This document shows positions 18,216 through 26,988 of a DNA stretch of 64,000 nt, piece by piece (the stretch's first letter is position 1; each line of letters begins with the position of its first letter). This DNA comes from JALORV01 sp963703945. Lineage in GTDB: Bacteria; Pseudomonadota; Gammaproteobacteria; Burkholderiales; Burkholderiaceae_F. The stretch covers positions 1 to 64,000 of the forward strand of contig CAVPGM010000009.1 of NCBI GenBank assembly GCA_963703945.1, read 5' to 3'. The notes beneath the pieces were generated by a model. That model was not told the origin of the DNA. It saw nothing but the letters and a program-made list of their open reading frames with translations, and did not search any database. Both the position numbers and the translations under genes were made by a program.

Positions 18216-19874
18216 ATGCGCGACCAGTATCGCGCGCTCTATCAGTCGTTCCGCTGGAACGTTCCGGATGATTTCAACATCGCTGAGGTCTGCAGCCGGC
18301 GCTGGTCGCAGGAGTCGTCGCGCATCGCGCTGCATTGCGAGGACGAGCAGGGCCGGTGCTCGTCCTACACCTACGCCGCCATACAGCGCGATGCCAACCG
18401 GCTGTCGAACGTGCTGCGGGCACTCGGAGTCCAACGCGGCGACCGCGTGGCGATCGTCCTTCCCCAGCGGCCCGAGACGGCGGTCTCGCACATCGCCATT
18501 TACCAGCTGGGCGCGGTGGCGATGCCGCTTTCGCTGCTGTTCGGGCCCGACGCACTCGAGTACCGGTTGAAGCACAGTTCCGCCACCGTGGCGATCGTCG
18601 ATGCCTCGGCACTGGCTGCGATCGAGTCGGTACGTGCGAACTGTCCGGATCTTACGCAGGTGATCGTGGTCGGCCGGTCGCAGTCGGGCCCGTCCGACTG
18701 GAGCCGAGTGCTCTCGGCTGCGGCCGACCATTTCGAACCGGCGGCGACGCGTGCCGACGATCCGGCGCTGCTGATCTACACCAGCGGCACCACGGGCCCG
18801 CCCAAGGGTGCGCTGATGCCGCATTCGGCGCTGCTCGGCAACCTGCCCGGATTCGTCGCCTCGCAGGACTGGTTTCCGCAGGCGGGCGACGTGTTCTGGT
18901 CGCCCGCGGACTGGGCCTGGACCGGCGGACTGATGGACGCGCTGCTGCCGACGCTGTACTTCGGGTTTCCGATTGTCGGCACGATCGGGAGGTTCGATCC
19001 CGAGCGGGCGTTCGATCTGATGCAGCGCTACGGCATCACCAACTCGTTCCTGTTTCCGACCGCGCTGAAGATGATGATGCGGTCGAACTCCGCTCCGCGC
19101 CGGCGCTACGCGCTTCGCCTCAGGTCGATCATGAGCGCGGGCGAGGCAGTCGGCGTGACGGTGTTCGACTGGTGCCGCGCCGCGCTGGACGTGACGGTCA
19201 ACGAAATGTTCGGTCAGACCGAGATGAACTACATCGTCGGCAACTCGCACGCCAAATGGCCGGCGCGGCCGGGCAGCATGGGCCGGCCTTATCCAGGCCA
19301 TCGCGTCGCGCTCATCGACGATACCGGTAACGAGCTGCCGGCCGGTGAAAGCGGCGAAGTCGCGGTTCATCGGCGCGACATCCACGGGCATCCCGATCCG
19401 GTGTTCTTCCTCGAGTACTGGCGCAACCCGCAGGCAACCGCGGCCAAGTTCAGTGGCGACTGGTGTCGCAGCGGCGACCTGGCGCGATCCGACGCCGACG
19501 GCTATCTGTGGTACGAGGGACGCGCGGACGACATGTTCAAGGCGGCCGGCTATCGCATCGGCCCGAGCGAAATCGAGAACTGTCTGCTCAGACACCCGGC
19601 CGTGGCCAACGTGGCGGTCGTCCCGAAGCCCGACGCCGAGCGCGGCGCAGTGGTGAAGGCATTCGTCGTGCTGGCCGCAGGACACCGTGCGAGTGAGGCG
19701 CTGGTGGCCGAACTCCAGCAGCAGGTGCGCGGCAAGCTTGCACCGTATGAGTACCCGAAAGACATCGAATTCATTGACGACTTGCCGATGACCACCACCG
19801 GCAAGGTGCAGCGGCGCGTGCTGCGCGAACTCGAGGCCAGCCGCTTTGCGGCGTCATCCACCGAACCGGAGTGA
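18216..19874 (+). CDS. Acyl-CoA synthetase (AMP-forming, acyl-activating family)
   Basis: A 552-residue adenylate-forming ligase. The phosphate loop is YTSGTTGPPKGALMPH, the A5-type motif NEMFGQTEMNY, the hinge GYLWYEGRADDMFKAAGYRIGPSEIE-type segment, and the C-terminal catalytic lysine in TTTGKVQRRVLRE. The sequence is closest to acetyl/medium-chain acyl-CoA synthetases of the AMP-binding family. AAGGA precedes the ATG by five bases. It is divergent from the hydrolase and convergent with a MaoC-type hydratase. Preferred acid unknown. Confidence 0.92.
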   Translation: MRDQYRALYQSFRWNVPDDFNIAEVCSRRWSQESSRIALHCEDEQGRCSSYTYAAIQRDANRLSNVLRALGVQRGDRVAIVLPQRPETAVSHIAIYQLGAVAMPLSLLFGPDALEYRLKHSSATVAIVDASALAAIESVRANCPDLTQVIVVGRSQSGPSDWSRVLSAAADHFEPAATRADDPALLIYTSGTTGPPKGALMPHSALLGNLPGFVASQDWFPQAGDVFWSPADWAWTGGLMDALLPTLYFGFPIVGTIGRFDPERAFDLMQRYGITNSFLFPTALKMMMRSNSAPRRRYALRLRSIMSAGEAVGVTVFDWCRAALDVTVNEMFGQTEMNYIVGNSHAKWPARPGSMGRPYPGHRVALIDDTGNELPAGESGEVAVHRRDIHGHPDPVFFLEYWRNPQATAAKFSGDWCRSGDLARSDADGYLWYEGRADDMFKAAGYRIGPSEIENCLLRHPAVANVAVVPKPDAERGAVVKAFVVLAAGHRASEALVAELQQQVRGKLAPYEYPKDIEFIDDLPMTTTGKVQRRVLRELEASRFAASSTEPE

Positions 19875-19898
19875 CGCGCGGCCGGGTGGACGGAGGGG

Positions 19899-20405
19899 TC
19901 AGCCGGCGATCAGCATTTTGCCGCTCGCGGTGGCGACCAGCTCGCCTGCCTGGTTCAGCGCAGTGCAGTCGGCCGCCACCAGCCCGCCTCCGTGTCGCGG
20001 CTTGGCTTCCACCGCGGTGACCGTCCACGTGATGCTGAGTGTGTCGCCCGGTCGCACCGGGGCGAGAAATCGGGTGTTGTGCTCGAGATAACCGAGCGCT
20101 GTACCCGCAGCCAGGTTGCCGAACGGTGCGCTCATCAGCGCTGACGTCAGCACGCCATGCAGGACGCGCCCGCCGAAGCGGGTTGTGCGAGCGTAGGCCT
20201 CGTCGACGTGCAGCGGATTGAAGTCCCCAATGAGTTCGGCACCGCGCGCAAGGTGGTCGTCGGTAACGGTGACGGTGCTGCCGAAGGTGTCGCCGACCCG
20301 AAACTCGGAAAATCGCCGGCCGTCGTAGCGGATCGGCCGCGCTGCTGACGCCGGCCGGCCGTCGGAAGGCGTATCGGTCAGGGCCGACCGCCCGGCAAGG
20401 TCCAA
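19899..20405 (-). CDS. MaoC-like (hot-dog fold) dehydratase
   Basis: About 160-168 residues with a MaoC hydratase core: GDFNPLHVDEAYARTTRFGGRVLHGVL carries the Asp/His catalytic pair of (R)-specific enoyl-CoA hydratases, preceded by FRVGDTFGSTVTVTDD. There is no ATG before the core. TTG 20405, overlapping the upstream gene by 28 bases, or CTG 20381 at its stop codon, are the candidate starts. It probably acts on acyl-CoA substrates and could serve the same pathway as the convergent acyl-CoA synthetase, which is inference. Confidence 0.8.
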   Translation of the reverse strand: MDLAGRSALTDTPSDGRPASAARPIRYDGRRFSEFRVGDTFGSTVTVTDDHLARGAELIGDFNPLHVDEAYARTTRFGGRVLHGVLTSALMSAPFGNLAAGTALGYLEHNTRFLAPVRPGDTLSITWTVTAVEAKPRHGGGLVAADCTALNQAGELVATASGKMLIAG

Positions 20406-20749
20406 GCGACGCGGCGCCCGGGCCGCGGACGGTAAGACGCGTTGGCGATCGCCGCTTCCATCACCCGCTCGCGCTCGTCGACGGTGGAATCGATCAGCCG
20501 GGTGACATAAGCCGTCGGAAGATCCCGATACTGACGCCGGTCGGGGCGGTAAGTGATCTCGCGCCAGCCGCTCTTGACGAGCCACCGCCAGAGCGCATCG
20601 CTCATCCCGGCCTGCACCGCCATGCGCAGATCATCGCGGTGGATGCGCGCGCCCAGCGTGGGCTTGGCCCCTGGCGACACGACGCCGCGCGAGACGCGAA
20701 TTTTCAGCAGCGTCCGCACACGGTCGCGTACCGGTCCAACCAGATCCAC
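20378..20749 (-). CDS. Conserved small protein, paralogue of the next gene
   Basis: A 123-residue protein of unknown function. Its middle (LRMAVQAGMSDALWRWLVKSGWREI...YRDLPTAYVTRLID) aligns clearly with the following 121-residue protein (LRMTVQAGFTDEMWQWLVALGWREL...YRALSTSLVNRLYD). No signal peptide, membrane helix or known catalytic motif is seen; the many Trp, Arg and Tyr residues suggest a compact helical protein. The two genes are tandem, 62 bases apart, and look like a local duplication. The MaoC-like gene overlaps its 3' end. Confidence 0.65.
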   Translation of the reverse strand: MDLVGPVRDRVRTLLKIRVSRGVVSPGAKPTLGARIHRDDLRMAVQAGMSDALWRWLVKSGWREITYRPDRRQYRDLPTAYVTRLIDSTVDERERVMEAAIANASYRPRPGRRVAWTLPGGRP

Positions 20750-20811
20750 AGCGAGTTGCCTCCAGCCCGGACTCTAGCGGGGACGACCGATGGACGAATC
20801 CCCCGAAGAAG

Positions 20812-21177
20812 CTAAGGCGTCGGAGTGCGCTCGACGACAGCCGCCGATACGCGGGGACGGGTGGCCTCCCGGATCGCGAGCAGCAGGACCTTCTGCCGGT
20901 CGTCGGGCTCGACGTCGTAGAGGCGGTTGACCAGAGAGGTCGACAGCGCCCGATAGTGCAGGCGATTCTCGCCGGCGCGCAGCTCGCGCCAGCCCAGCGC
21001 CACCAGCCATTGCCACATCTCGTCCGTGAAGCCGGCCTGCACGGTCATCCGCAATCCCGCACAGCACAGCGTCGCGCCCATTTTGGGCTTCGGCGCATTG
21101 ATCATCCGCGCAGGCGCCGGCTTCCTTCGGCCGAGCAACTCCGCCAGCGGTGTGTTCAGGATCGTGGCCAGATTCAT
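20812..21177 (-). CDS. Conserved small protein, tandem paralogue
   Basis: A 121-residue protein starting at ATG 21177 (MNLATILNTPLAELLGRRK). The central region is homologous to the neighbouring 123-residue protein: the spacing of VQAG, W-x-WLV-x-x-GWRE, YR-x-L and NRL/TRL is conserved. The N-termini differ. It contains a CC pair (GATLCCAGLRM) absent in the paralogue. Function unknown. A perfect palindromic hairpin lies 37 bases upstream, where an operator or terminator of the preceding gene would be expected. Confidence 0.65.
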   Translation of the reverse strand: MNLATILNTPLAELLGRRKPAPARMINAPKPKMGATLCCAGLRMTVQAGFTDEMWQWLVALGWRELRAGENRLHYRALSTSLVNRLYDVEPDDRQKVLLLAIREATRPRVSAAVVERTPTP

Positions 21178-21213
21178 GCACCCTCCAACAGTCCCGCACA
21201 CTGTATCGGCGCG

Positions 21214-21238
21214 CCACGTGGGATTCGATCCCACGTGG
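21214..21238. repeat. Perfect palindromic hairpin
   Basis: An 11-bp perfect stem, CCACGTGGGAT / ATCCCACGTGG, with loop TCG. It lies between the stop of the DUF455 gene and the start of the 121-residue unknown gene, both on the minus strand. No T-tract follows on either strand. It could be a protein-binding operator or an mRNA 3' stability hairpin. The loop region resembles a tRNA T-arm, but no tRNA can be folded around it. Confidence 0.55.
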
Positions 21239-21257
21239 ATGCGATCGCGGGGAGGGG

Positions 21258-22073
21258 CTAGTCCGGCATCATCCGACGATCGGCTATCAAGTCCTGCAGG
21301 ATCCGGATTTCGCTTTCGCTGAATCCGGCCGCGCGGCGCGCTGCAACATTCAGCGGTCCGCTCGGCGCTGCCACACAGTGGCGCCGCGTCATTTCCTCTT
21401 GCACGACGATCGAATCGTGGCCGCGTCGCTCGCATAACCAGTTGAACCAGCGATTGCCGATCGCCACATGCCGGATCTCGTCGTCCAGAATGACGTCGAG
21501 GATGCGAGCCGCCCGTTCGTCGCCGGCAGCAGCGAGCGCAGCGCGTACGCGGGGCGAAGCATCGAGGCCGCGTGCCTCGAGCGTGCGCGGAACGACGGCC
21601 ATTCGGTCGAGGACGTCGTGCGCAGTGCGCGCCGCCATGTCCCACAGCCCATCGTGAGCGTCAAAGTCTCCGTACGCATGGCCTAGCGTGGCGAGATGCT
21701 GCTGCAGCAGACCGAAGTGCCGTCTTTCATCCAGCGCGACGCGGCACCAGTCGAAGTAATAGTCGCACGGCATTGCCCCGAAACGCCAGATGGCGTCGAG
21801 AGCCAGGGCGATCGCATTGAATTCGATGTGCGCCAGCGAGTGCAGCAGCGCCGCCCGACCGGCGGTCGACTGCGGGCTGCGCCTCGGTACTTGTTTCGCC
21901 GAGACGATGCGGGGAAGCAACGGTCGCGCGGGCACCGCATCCGCTGCCACTGGCACACAGCCCGGATCGACTGCGGCAATCGTAGCCAGTGCATCTACAG
22001 CGGCGCAGCGCTCGCCCGGATCGGCGATGCAAAGCGCATCCAGCGCGGCAGCACGCAGTTCACGCAGGCTCAT
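21258..22073 (-). CDS. DUF455 ferritin-like protein
   Basis: A 271-residue protein of the DUF455/COG2833 family, predicted ferritin-like four-helix di-iron proteins. Metal-ligand-type motifs are visible: HIEFNAIALALDA, CRVALDERRHFGLL (E-x-x-H) and VILDDEIRHVAIGNRWF (E-x-x-H). Start ATG 22073 (MSLRELRAAAL) is where family similarity begins. It is divergent from the gamma carbonic anhydrase gene. Biochemical role unknown. Confidence 0.83.
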   Translation of the reverse strand: MSLRELRAAALDALCIADPGERCAAVDALATIAAVDPGCVPVAADAVPARPLLPRIVSAKQVPRRSPQSTAGRAALLHSLAHIEFNAIALALDAIWRFGAMPCDYYFDWCRVALDERRHFGLLQQHLATLGHAYGDFDAHDGLWDMAARTAHDVLDRMAVVPRTLEARGLDASPRVRAALAAAGDERAARILDVILDDEIRHVAIGNRWFNWLCERRGHDSIVVQEEMTRRHCVAAPSGPLNVAARRAAGFSESEIRILQDLIADRRMMPD

Positions 22074-22243
22074 CGGATCTTGTGGGGCGAAAAACGCGCC
22101 AAGGCGGGAGATTGCCGCTGGCGGATCGCGGCGCTGGCCGACACACGCGGTCGCAGGATACGGCGCGCGCACGGAGTATCGTCGGCACTGCGTGTGCAGG
22201 TCCGCCTCCATCCTTTCCCCTTCGCTTCCCCGGTTCCCATCCG

Positions 22244-22768
22244 ATGAGCATCTATCAACTCGGCGAACGTCTTCCCGTCATCGATCCGACCGCATTCGTG
22301 TACGAAAACGCGACGTTGATCGGCCTGGTCATCCTCAGGGCGCGCGTCAACGTGTGGCCGTACGCCACGATACGCGGTGACAACGAACCGATCGAAGTCG
22401 GCGAGAACAGCAATGTGCAGGAATGCTGCGTGCTGCATACGGATCCCGGCTATCCGGTCACCGTTGCCGCCAACGTGACGATCGGTCACCAGGCCGTGGT
22501 GCACGGCTGCACGATCGGCGAAGGAAGCCTCATCGGCATCCAGGCGGTGATCCTCAATGGCGCAAGGATCGGGCGCAATTGCCTGATTGGTGCCGGCGCA
22601 CTGGTCACCGAGGGCCGCGAGATACCCGACAACTCGCTGGTGCTGGGCTCACCCGGCAAGGTCGTGCGCACGCTCAACGAAGCCGACATTGCTGGGATGC
22701 ACTCGAACACTGCCAATTACGTTCGGCGCGGGCAGCACTACAGGGAGGCCCTGAGGCGTATCTCCTAG
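22244..22768 (+). CDS. Gamma-class carbonic anhydrase family protein
   Basis: A 174-residue left-handed beta-helix protein with hexapeptide repeats. Metal-site sequences are present: RGDNEPIEVGENSNVQE and IGHQAVVHGCTIG (zinc histidines), with the CVLHTD segment. It matches the YrdA/PaaY group, some of which hydrate CO2 or act on thioesters. The hslO start follows four bases after its stop, so the two are probably cotranscribed. Confidence 0.87.
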   Translation: MSIYQLGERLPVIDPTAFVYENATLIGLVILRARVNVWPYATIRGDNEPIEVGENSNVQECCVLHTDPGYPVTVAANVTIGHQAVVHGCTIGEGSLIGIQAVILNGARIGRNCLIGAGALVTEGREIPDNSLVLGSPGKVVRTLNEADIAGMHSNTANYVRRGQHYREALRRIS

Positions 22769-22772
22769 CGAC

Positions 22773-23681
22773 ATGTCGGATCGCCTGATCAAGTTCCTGT
22801 TCCGCGGGGCGCCGGTGCGCGGCGAACTGGTGCGCGTGGCGGACGCGTGGCGCGAGATGACCGCGCACCACGACTATCCGCCGCCGGTCAAGCGCCTGCT
22901 CGGCGAGATGGTCGCCGCTGCAGCACTGCTCGCCAGCAACATCAAATTCAATGGTGCGCTGATCATGCAGGTCCATGGCGACGGCCCGGTCAAGCTGCTG
23001 GTGGTCGAATGCCAGCCGGATCTTTCCCTGCGCGCCACGGCAAAACTCGGCGACGAACCGGTCGACGACAGTGCATCGATGGGCGCGCTGATCAACCGCG
23101 GCGGGCGGGGTCGCTTCGCGATCACGCTCGACCCGCGCGATCCGCTGCCGGGCCAGTCGCCGTATCAGGGCGTGGTGTCGCTGGACGGCGAGTCGATGGC
23201 CGATGTGCTGGAGTCGTACATGCGCCGGTCCGAGCAGCTGGAGACGCGCCTGGTGCTAGCCGCTGACGACGATGCCACGGCGGGCCTGCTGCTGCAGCGG
23301 CTGCCTGACCACGGCGGAGCCGCGCCGGTCACCGACGAGGACGCCTGGGACCGCGCGACCACACTCGGAGCCACGTTGCGGCCCGAAGAGCTGCTGCGAC
23401 TCGCGCCCGAGACGCTGGCACGGCGCCTGTACGGACAGGAGCAACTCGATCACCAGGCCACGTTGGTGCCGCGCTTCGCCTGCACCTGCTCGCGCGAACG
23501 CATCGGCCGGATGCTCGTCTCGCTCGGGCGCGACGAGGTCGACTCGATCATCGACGAAATCGGCACCGTCATGGTCACCTGCGATTTCTGCAACCGGCAG
23601 TATTCGTTCGACGCGGTCGACGTGACCCGGCTATTCGTCAGCGGCAACGCTGCGGAACCGGACGATCGCCTGCGGCATTAG
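22773..23681 (+). CDS. hslO: Redox-regulated chaperone Hsp33
   Basis: A 302-residue cytoplasmic holdase that is activated when its C-terminal zinc cysteines are oxidised. The four cysteines are present as C-x-C (Cys237, Cys239; FACTCSRER) and C-x-x-C (Cys270, Cys273; TCDFCNRQ). The N-terminal substrate-binding domain contains LLGEMVAAAALLASNIKFNG and GRGRFAITLDPRDPLPGQSPYQG-type sequence. It follows the carbonic anhydrase gene by four bases. Confidence 0.94.
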   Translation: MSDRLIKFLFRGAPVRGELVRVADAWREMTAHHDYPPPVKRLLGEMVAAAALLASNIKFNGALIMQVHGDGPVKLLVVECQPDLSLRATAKLGDEPVDDSASMGALINRGGRGRFAITLDPRDPLPGQSPYQGVVSLDGESMADVLESYMRRSEQLETRLVLAADDDATAGLLLQRLPDHGGAAPVTDEDAWDRATTLGATLRPEELLRLAPETLARRLYGQEQLDHQATLVPRFACTCSRERIGRMLVSLGRDEVDSIIDEIGTVMVTCDFCNRQYSFDAVDVTRLFVSGNAAEPDDRLRH

Positions 23682-23688
23682 AAGCTGA

Positions 23689-25002
23689 TCAGACGGGAGC
23701 GCCGGCCGCCGATCGCTCCATTTCGCGCCGGAACCGAACCGCGGGCGCGTCTTCGTCGATCTCGACATCGCTCCAGCGCACCGACGTGCCGGCCGCGACC
23801 GCGCGCTGCAGCCGCACGTGGTGGGCGAGGCCGAGCGGCAGGCCCTCGTGCTGCAGGGAGTCGGCAGCGGGCATCACGCGGCCGTACACCGTCGCGCCGC
23901 CTTCCCCGTCGAGCATTTCTCCGGCGGCGAGATCGCGCTTGGCCGTAGCGACCACATCCGCATTGAAGCCGATCGGCACGCCAGTCGGTTCTCCGCGCAA
24001 CCCGACGCTGGCGACACTGATGCCGAGTTCGAGGCCGATCAGGTGGAATGGCCTGTACAGCGCCGAGTACTGGCCGCTGGGGTCGGTCACCAGTCCGTAT
24101 TCCCGAAAGCATCGCTCGACGTATTCACCGCCACCCGAGAACACGACGTAGACACCCCAGCGCAGATCGCGGATAACCGGGCTGCCGTCGCGGTGCAGGC
24201 TCGAAATGACCTCGACCTGGCCACGCTGGTGCAATACCCCGCCCTCGCTGTGCGGTCGCAGGACCGTCGGCAGTTCGTCGACTCCGCAGGGCGGAAATCC
24301 AAGCCCTTCCGGGGCGTGGAGTCCGGTCGCGTTGGCCACCGCGCACATCTCGATCGCACTTTTGGTTCCGTCGAGGAACGAATTGAACATCTGCGCATTC
24401 AGTCCACCACGCTGCGCGTCTTCAGCGCTCAAGCCGTAATGGCGCCAGACGGTCTCCGGCGTCGACGCGTGATATTCGGGGAGGTACTTGGTGCCCTTGC
24501 CGGCCGCGACCACTTCGAATCCCGCTGCACGCGCCCAGTCGACCAGTTCGCAGATCAGTGCCGGCTGGTCGCCATAAGCGAGCGAATACACGATGCCGGC
24601 TTCCTGTGCGCGTCGGGCGAGCAGCGGCCCGGCCAGCGCATCGGCCTCGACGTTGACCATGATGATGTGCTTGCCGCGCTCGCAGCAGGCCAGCACGTGG
24701 TCGATGCCCGCCGCAGGCGAGCCCGTCGCATCGATGACGATCTCGACATCGGGCTCGTCGATCATTCGCCGCGCTTCGTCGAAATAGCGCAGCGAGGCGA
24801 TCGCGGATTCATTCCATCCGACCGTCTGCAGGGCACGCCTGGCCCGCTGTGGATCGAGGTCGGCGATCGCGACCACCCGCACGCCGGGCGTGTGGCGAAC
24901 CTGCGCCAGGTACATCGATCCGAACTTCCCTGCGCCGATGAGACCGACATGGAGGGGCTTGCCGCGCTCCTCGCGTTGCTTCAGCAATCGATGCAGGTTC
25001 AA
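23689..25002 (-). CDS. NAD(P)-binding oxidoreductase with C-terminal SAF domain
   Basis: A 437-residue protein. The N-terminus is a Rossmann fold (VGLIGAGKFGSMYLAQV) of the homoserine-dehydrogenase-like / Gfo-Idh type, with VIDATGSPAAG and GKHIIMVNVEADAL. The middle carries GGLNAQMFNSFLDGTKSAIEM. The C-terminal ~100 residues (KRDLAAGEMLDGEGG...SLQHEGLPLGLAHHVRLQRAVAAGTSVRWSD in part) form a SAF/AFP-like domain. Such proteins occur in sugar-acid and tetritol catabolism. Substrate unknown. ftsB lies 19 bases upstream, though the functions appear unrelated. Confidence 0.8.
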   Translation of the reverse strand: MNLHRLLKQREERGKPLHVGLIGAGKFGSMYLAQVRHTPGVRVVAIADLDPQRARRALQTVGWNESAIASLRYFDEARRMIDEPDVEIVIDATGSPAAGIDHVLACCERGKHIIMVNVEADALAGPLLARRAQEAGIVYSLAYGDQPALICELVDWARAAGFEVVAAGKGTKYLPEYHASTPETVWRHYGLSAEDAQRGGLNAQMFNSFLDGTKSAIEMCAVANATGLHAPEGLGFPPCGVDELPTVLRPHSEGGVLHQRGQVEVISSLHRDGSPVIRDLRWGVYVVFSGGGEYVERCFREYGLVTDPSGQYSALYRPFHLIGLELGISVASVGLRGEPTGVPIGFNADVVATAKRDLAAGEMLDGEGGATVYGRVMPAADSLQHEGLPLGLAHHVRLQRAVAAGTSVRWSDVEIDEDAPAVRFRREMERSAAGAPV

Positions 25003-25021
25003 GGATGCCCTCGCATGCGGT

Positions 25022-25330
25022 TCAGCGCGGAGGTTCGGAGGCAGCCGCCGTCGGCTCTGGGCGGCCGACGAACTGGAACAGAACCTCGCCCTCGCGCACC
25101 ATGTTGAGCTGGTATCGCGCGCGCTCGGCGATCGCTTCGTTGCCCTCGCGCAGACTGGTCACCTCGGCGGCCGCTTCTGCGTTGCGAGCGGCCAGTGCCC
25201 GGTTGGTCGTCTTCTGTGCAGCCAGTTGGCGGTCGAGTTCCCATACCCGCAGCCACCCGCCTTTGCCGAACCATAGCGGATACTGGATTGCGATCAACAG
25301 CAGAACCAGCACGAGGCCGAGTATCCGCAT
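25022..25330 (-). CDS. ftsB: Cell division protein FtsB
   Basis: A 102-residue bitopic protein: one membrane helix at residues 3-17 (ILGLVLVLLLIAIQY), then a periplasmic coiled coil (LDRQLAAQKTTNRALAARN). The C-terminal REGNEAIAERARYQLNMVREGEVLFQF is the family signature. FtsB links FtsL and FtsQ in the divisome. It lies directly downstream of eno, the usual eno-ftsB order in proteobacteria. Confidence 0.93.
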   Translation of the reverse strand: MRILGLVLVLLLIAIQYPLWFGKGGWLRVWELDRQLAAQKTTNRALAARNAEAAAEVTSLREGNEAIAERARYQLNMVREGEVLFQFVGRPEPTAAASEPPR

Positions 25331-25359
25331 GCTTGGAACCTATCTCAGAATCCGCGGTT

Positions 25360-26645
25360 CTAGCGCAGGTTGTAGTACGCACCGCGCCCGGGATAGCTGG
25401 CGATGTCGCCCAGATCCTCCTCGATGCGCAGCAGCTGGTTGTACTTCGCGATCCGGTCCGAGCGGCTCATCGAGCCCGTCTTGATCTGCATCGCGTTGGT
25501 GCCGACCGCGATATCGGCGATCGTCGAGTCCTCGGTCTCGCCCGACCGGTGGCTGACCACCGAGGTGTAGCCCGCGCACTTCGCCATCTCGATCGCAGCA
25601 AAGGTCTCGGTGAGCGTGCCGATCTGGTTGATCTTGATCAGGATCGAGTTGGCGAGGCGTCGACGGATACCTTCCCGCAGTATCGCCGTGTTGGTGACGA
25701 ACAGGTCGTCGCCCACAAGCTGCACCCTGGAGCCGAGTCGCTCGGTGATCACCGCCCAGCCGTCCCAGTCATCCTCGGCCATGCCGTCCTCGATCGAGAT
25801 GATCGGGTACTTGTCGCACCAGGTCGCCAGCATGTTCGTCCAGTCGCCTGCCGAGAGCACCAGGCCTTCGCCGTCGAGCCGATATCTGCCCTCGCGACGG
25901 AACTCGCTGGCCGCGCAATCGAGCGCGATTGCCACCTGCGATCCCGCGGCGTAGCCCGCGGCGTCGATCGCCTGCAGAATGAGTTCGATCGCGGCCTCGT
26001 GGCTGGCCACGCTGGGCGCGAACCCGCCCTCGTCGCCGACGGCGGTGCTCATTCCGTTCCGGTCGATGATCTTCTTCAGCGCATGGAAGACCTCGGCCCC
26101 GTAGCGCACCGCTTCCGAAAAGCTCGGCGCACCGACCGGCACGATCATGAATTCCTGCAGGTCGAGGCTGTTGTTCGCATGCGCGCCGCCGTTGATCACG
26201 TTCATCATCGGCACCGGCATCGACATCGGCCCGCTGCCGCCGAAGTAGCGGTACAGCGGCAGGCCGGCCTCCTCGGCCGCCGCCTTGGCCACCGCCATCG
26301 AAACGGCCAGCGTCGCATTGGCGCCCAGCCGCGCCTTGTTCTCGGTGCCGTCCAGCTCGATCAGCGTGCGGTCGAGGAACGCCTGCTCGTTGGCCTCCAG
26401 TCCCATCACCGCTTCCGAGATCTCGGTGTTGATGTTCTCGACCGCCCGCAGGACGCCCTTGCCGCCAGTAGCGGCCCGCATCGCCGTCGCGCAGTTCGAT
26501 CGCCTCGCGCGAGCCGGTGGAGGCGCCGACTGGGTACGGCAGCGCGCCCCATCACTCCGCTTTCCAGCAGCACGTCGCACTCGACCGTGGGGTTACCGCG
26601 GGAGTCGAGGATCTCGCGGCCGATGATGTCAACGATGGCACTCAT
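25360..26645 (-). CDS. eno: Enolase, with two frame changes
   Basis: Enolase converts 2-phosphoglycerate to phosphoenolpyruvate. The start MSAIVDIIGREILDSRGNPT is diagnostic. Downstream are the metal-site segment PIISIEDGMAEDDWDGW, KINQIGTLTETF and SHRSGETEDSTIAD. The frame changes twice: after AAVPS (near 26531) the text GASTGSREAIELRDGDAGRY continues one frame over, and after RY (near 26470) GKGVLRAVENIN continues in a third frame. Each break fits one extra base. Restored length is about 427 residues. Enolase is essential in most bacteria, so sequencing indels are the likely cause. Confidence 0.95.
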
Positions 26646-26675
26646 GTTCTTGTTACTCGTTTGTCTTGGATTGAC

Positions 26676-26978
26676 TCAGGAATTTGGGACGCCTTCGACC
26701 AGCACCATGTTGAAGAACTCGGTCGCCTTCGCGCGCTTGCCGCGCACGGTGCGATAGCCCTCGCCGTCGTACCAGGCCTTCGCCTGTTCGTAGCTAGGAA
26801 ACTTCAGCACCGCCAGCCGCGCCGGCTGCCAGTCGCCTTCGATCTTCTCTGACTTTCCGCCCCGCACCAGATACTCGCCGCCGGCCGCCGCAATGGTGGC
26901 CGGGGCAGCCGCCATGTATTCCTTGTATCGCTCGGGATCGGAGATCTTCATTTCGACGATCACATAGGCAGCCGGCAT
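26676..26978 (-). CDS. DUF1330 domain protein
   Basis: A 100-residue protein of the DUF1330 family (dimeric alpha-beta barrel, ferredoxin-like). Typical elements: AYVIVEMKISDPERYKEYM, GGEYLVRGG, LKFPSYEQAKAWYDGEGYR. It is small, soluble and lacks catalytic motifs. It sits between kdsA and eno on the same strand, with an 11-base gap to kdsA, a position I recall from other betaproteobacteria. Function unknown. Confidence 0.88.
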   Translation of the reverse strand: MPAAYVIVEMKISDPERYKEYMAAAPATIAAAGGEYLVRGGKSEKIEGDWQPARLAVLKFPSYEQAKAWYDGEGYRTVRGKRAKATEFFNMVLVEGVPNS

Positions 26979-26988
26979 CTCGTCCTCG

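Noticed and set aside
21205..21260. tRNA gene or fragment suggested by the T-arm-like loop
   Set aside because: No acceptor, D or anticodon arm can be placed around it on either strand; it is only a palindromic hairpin.
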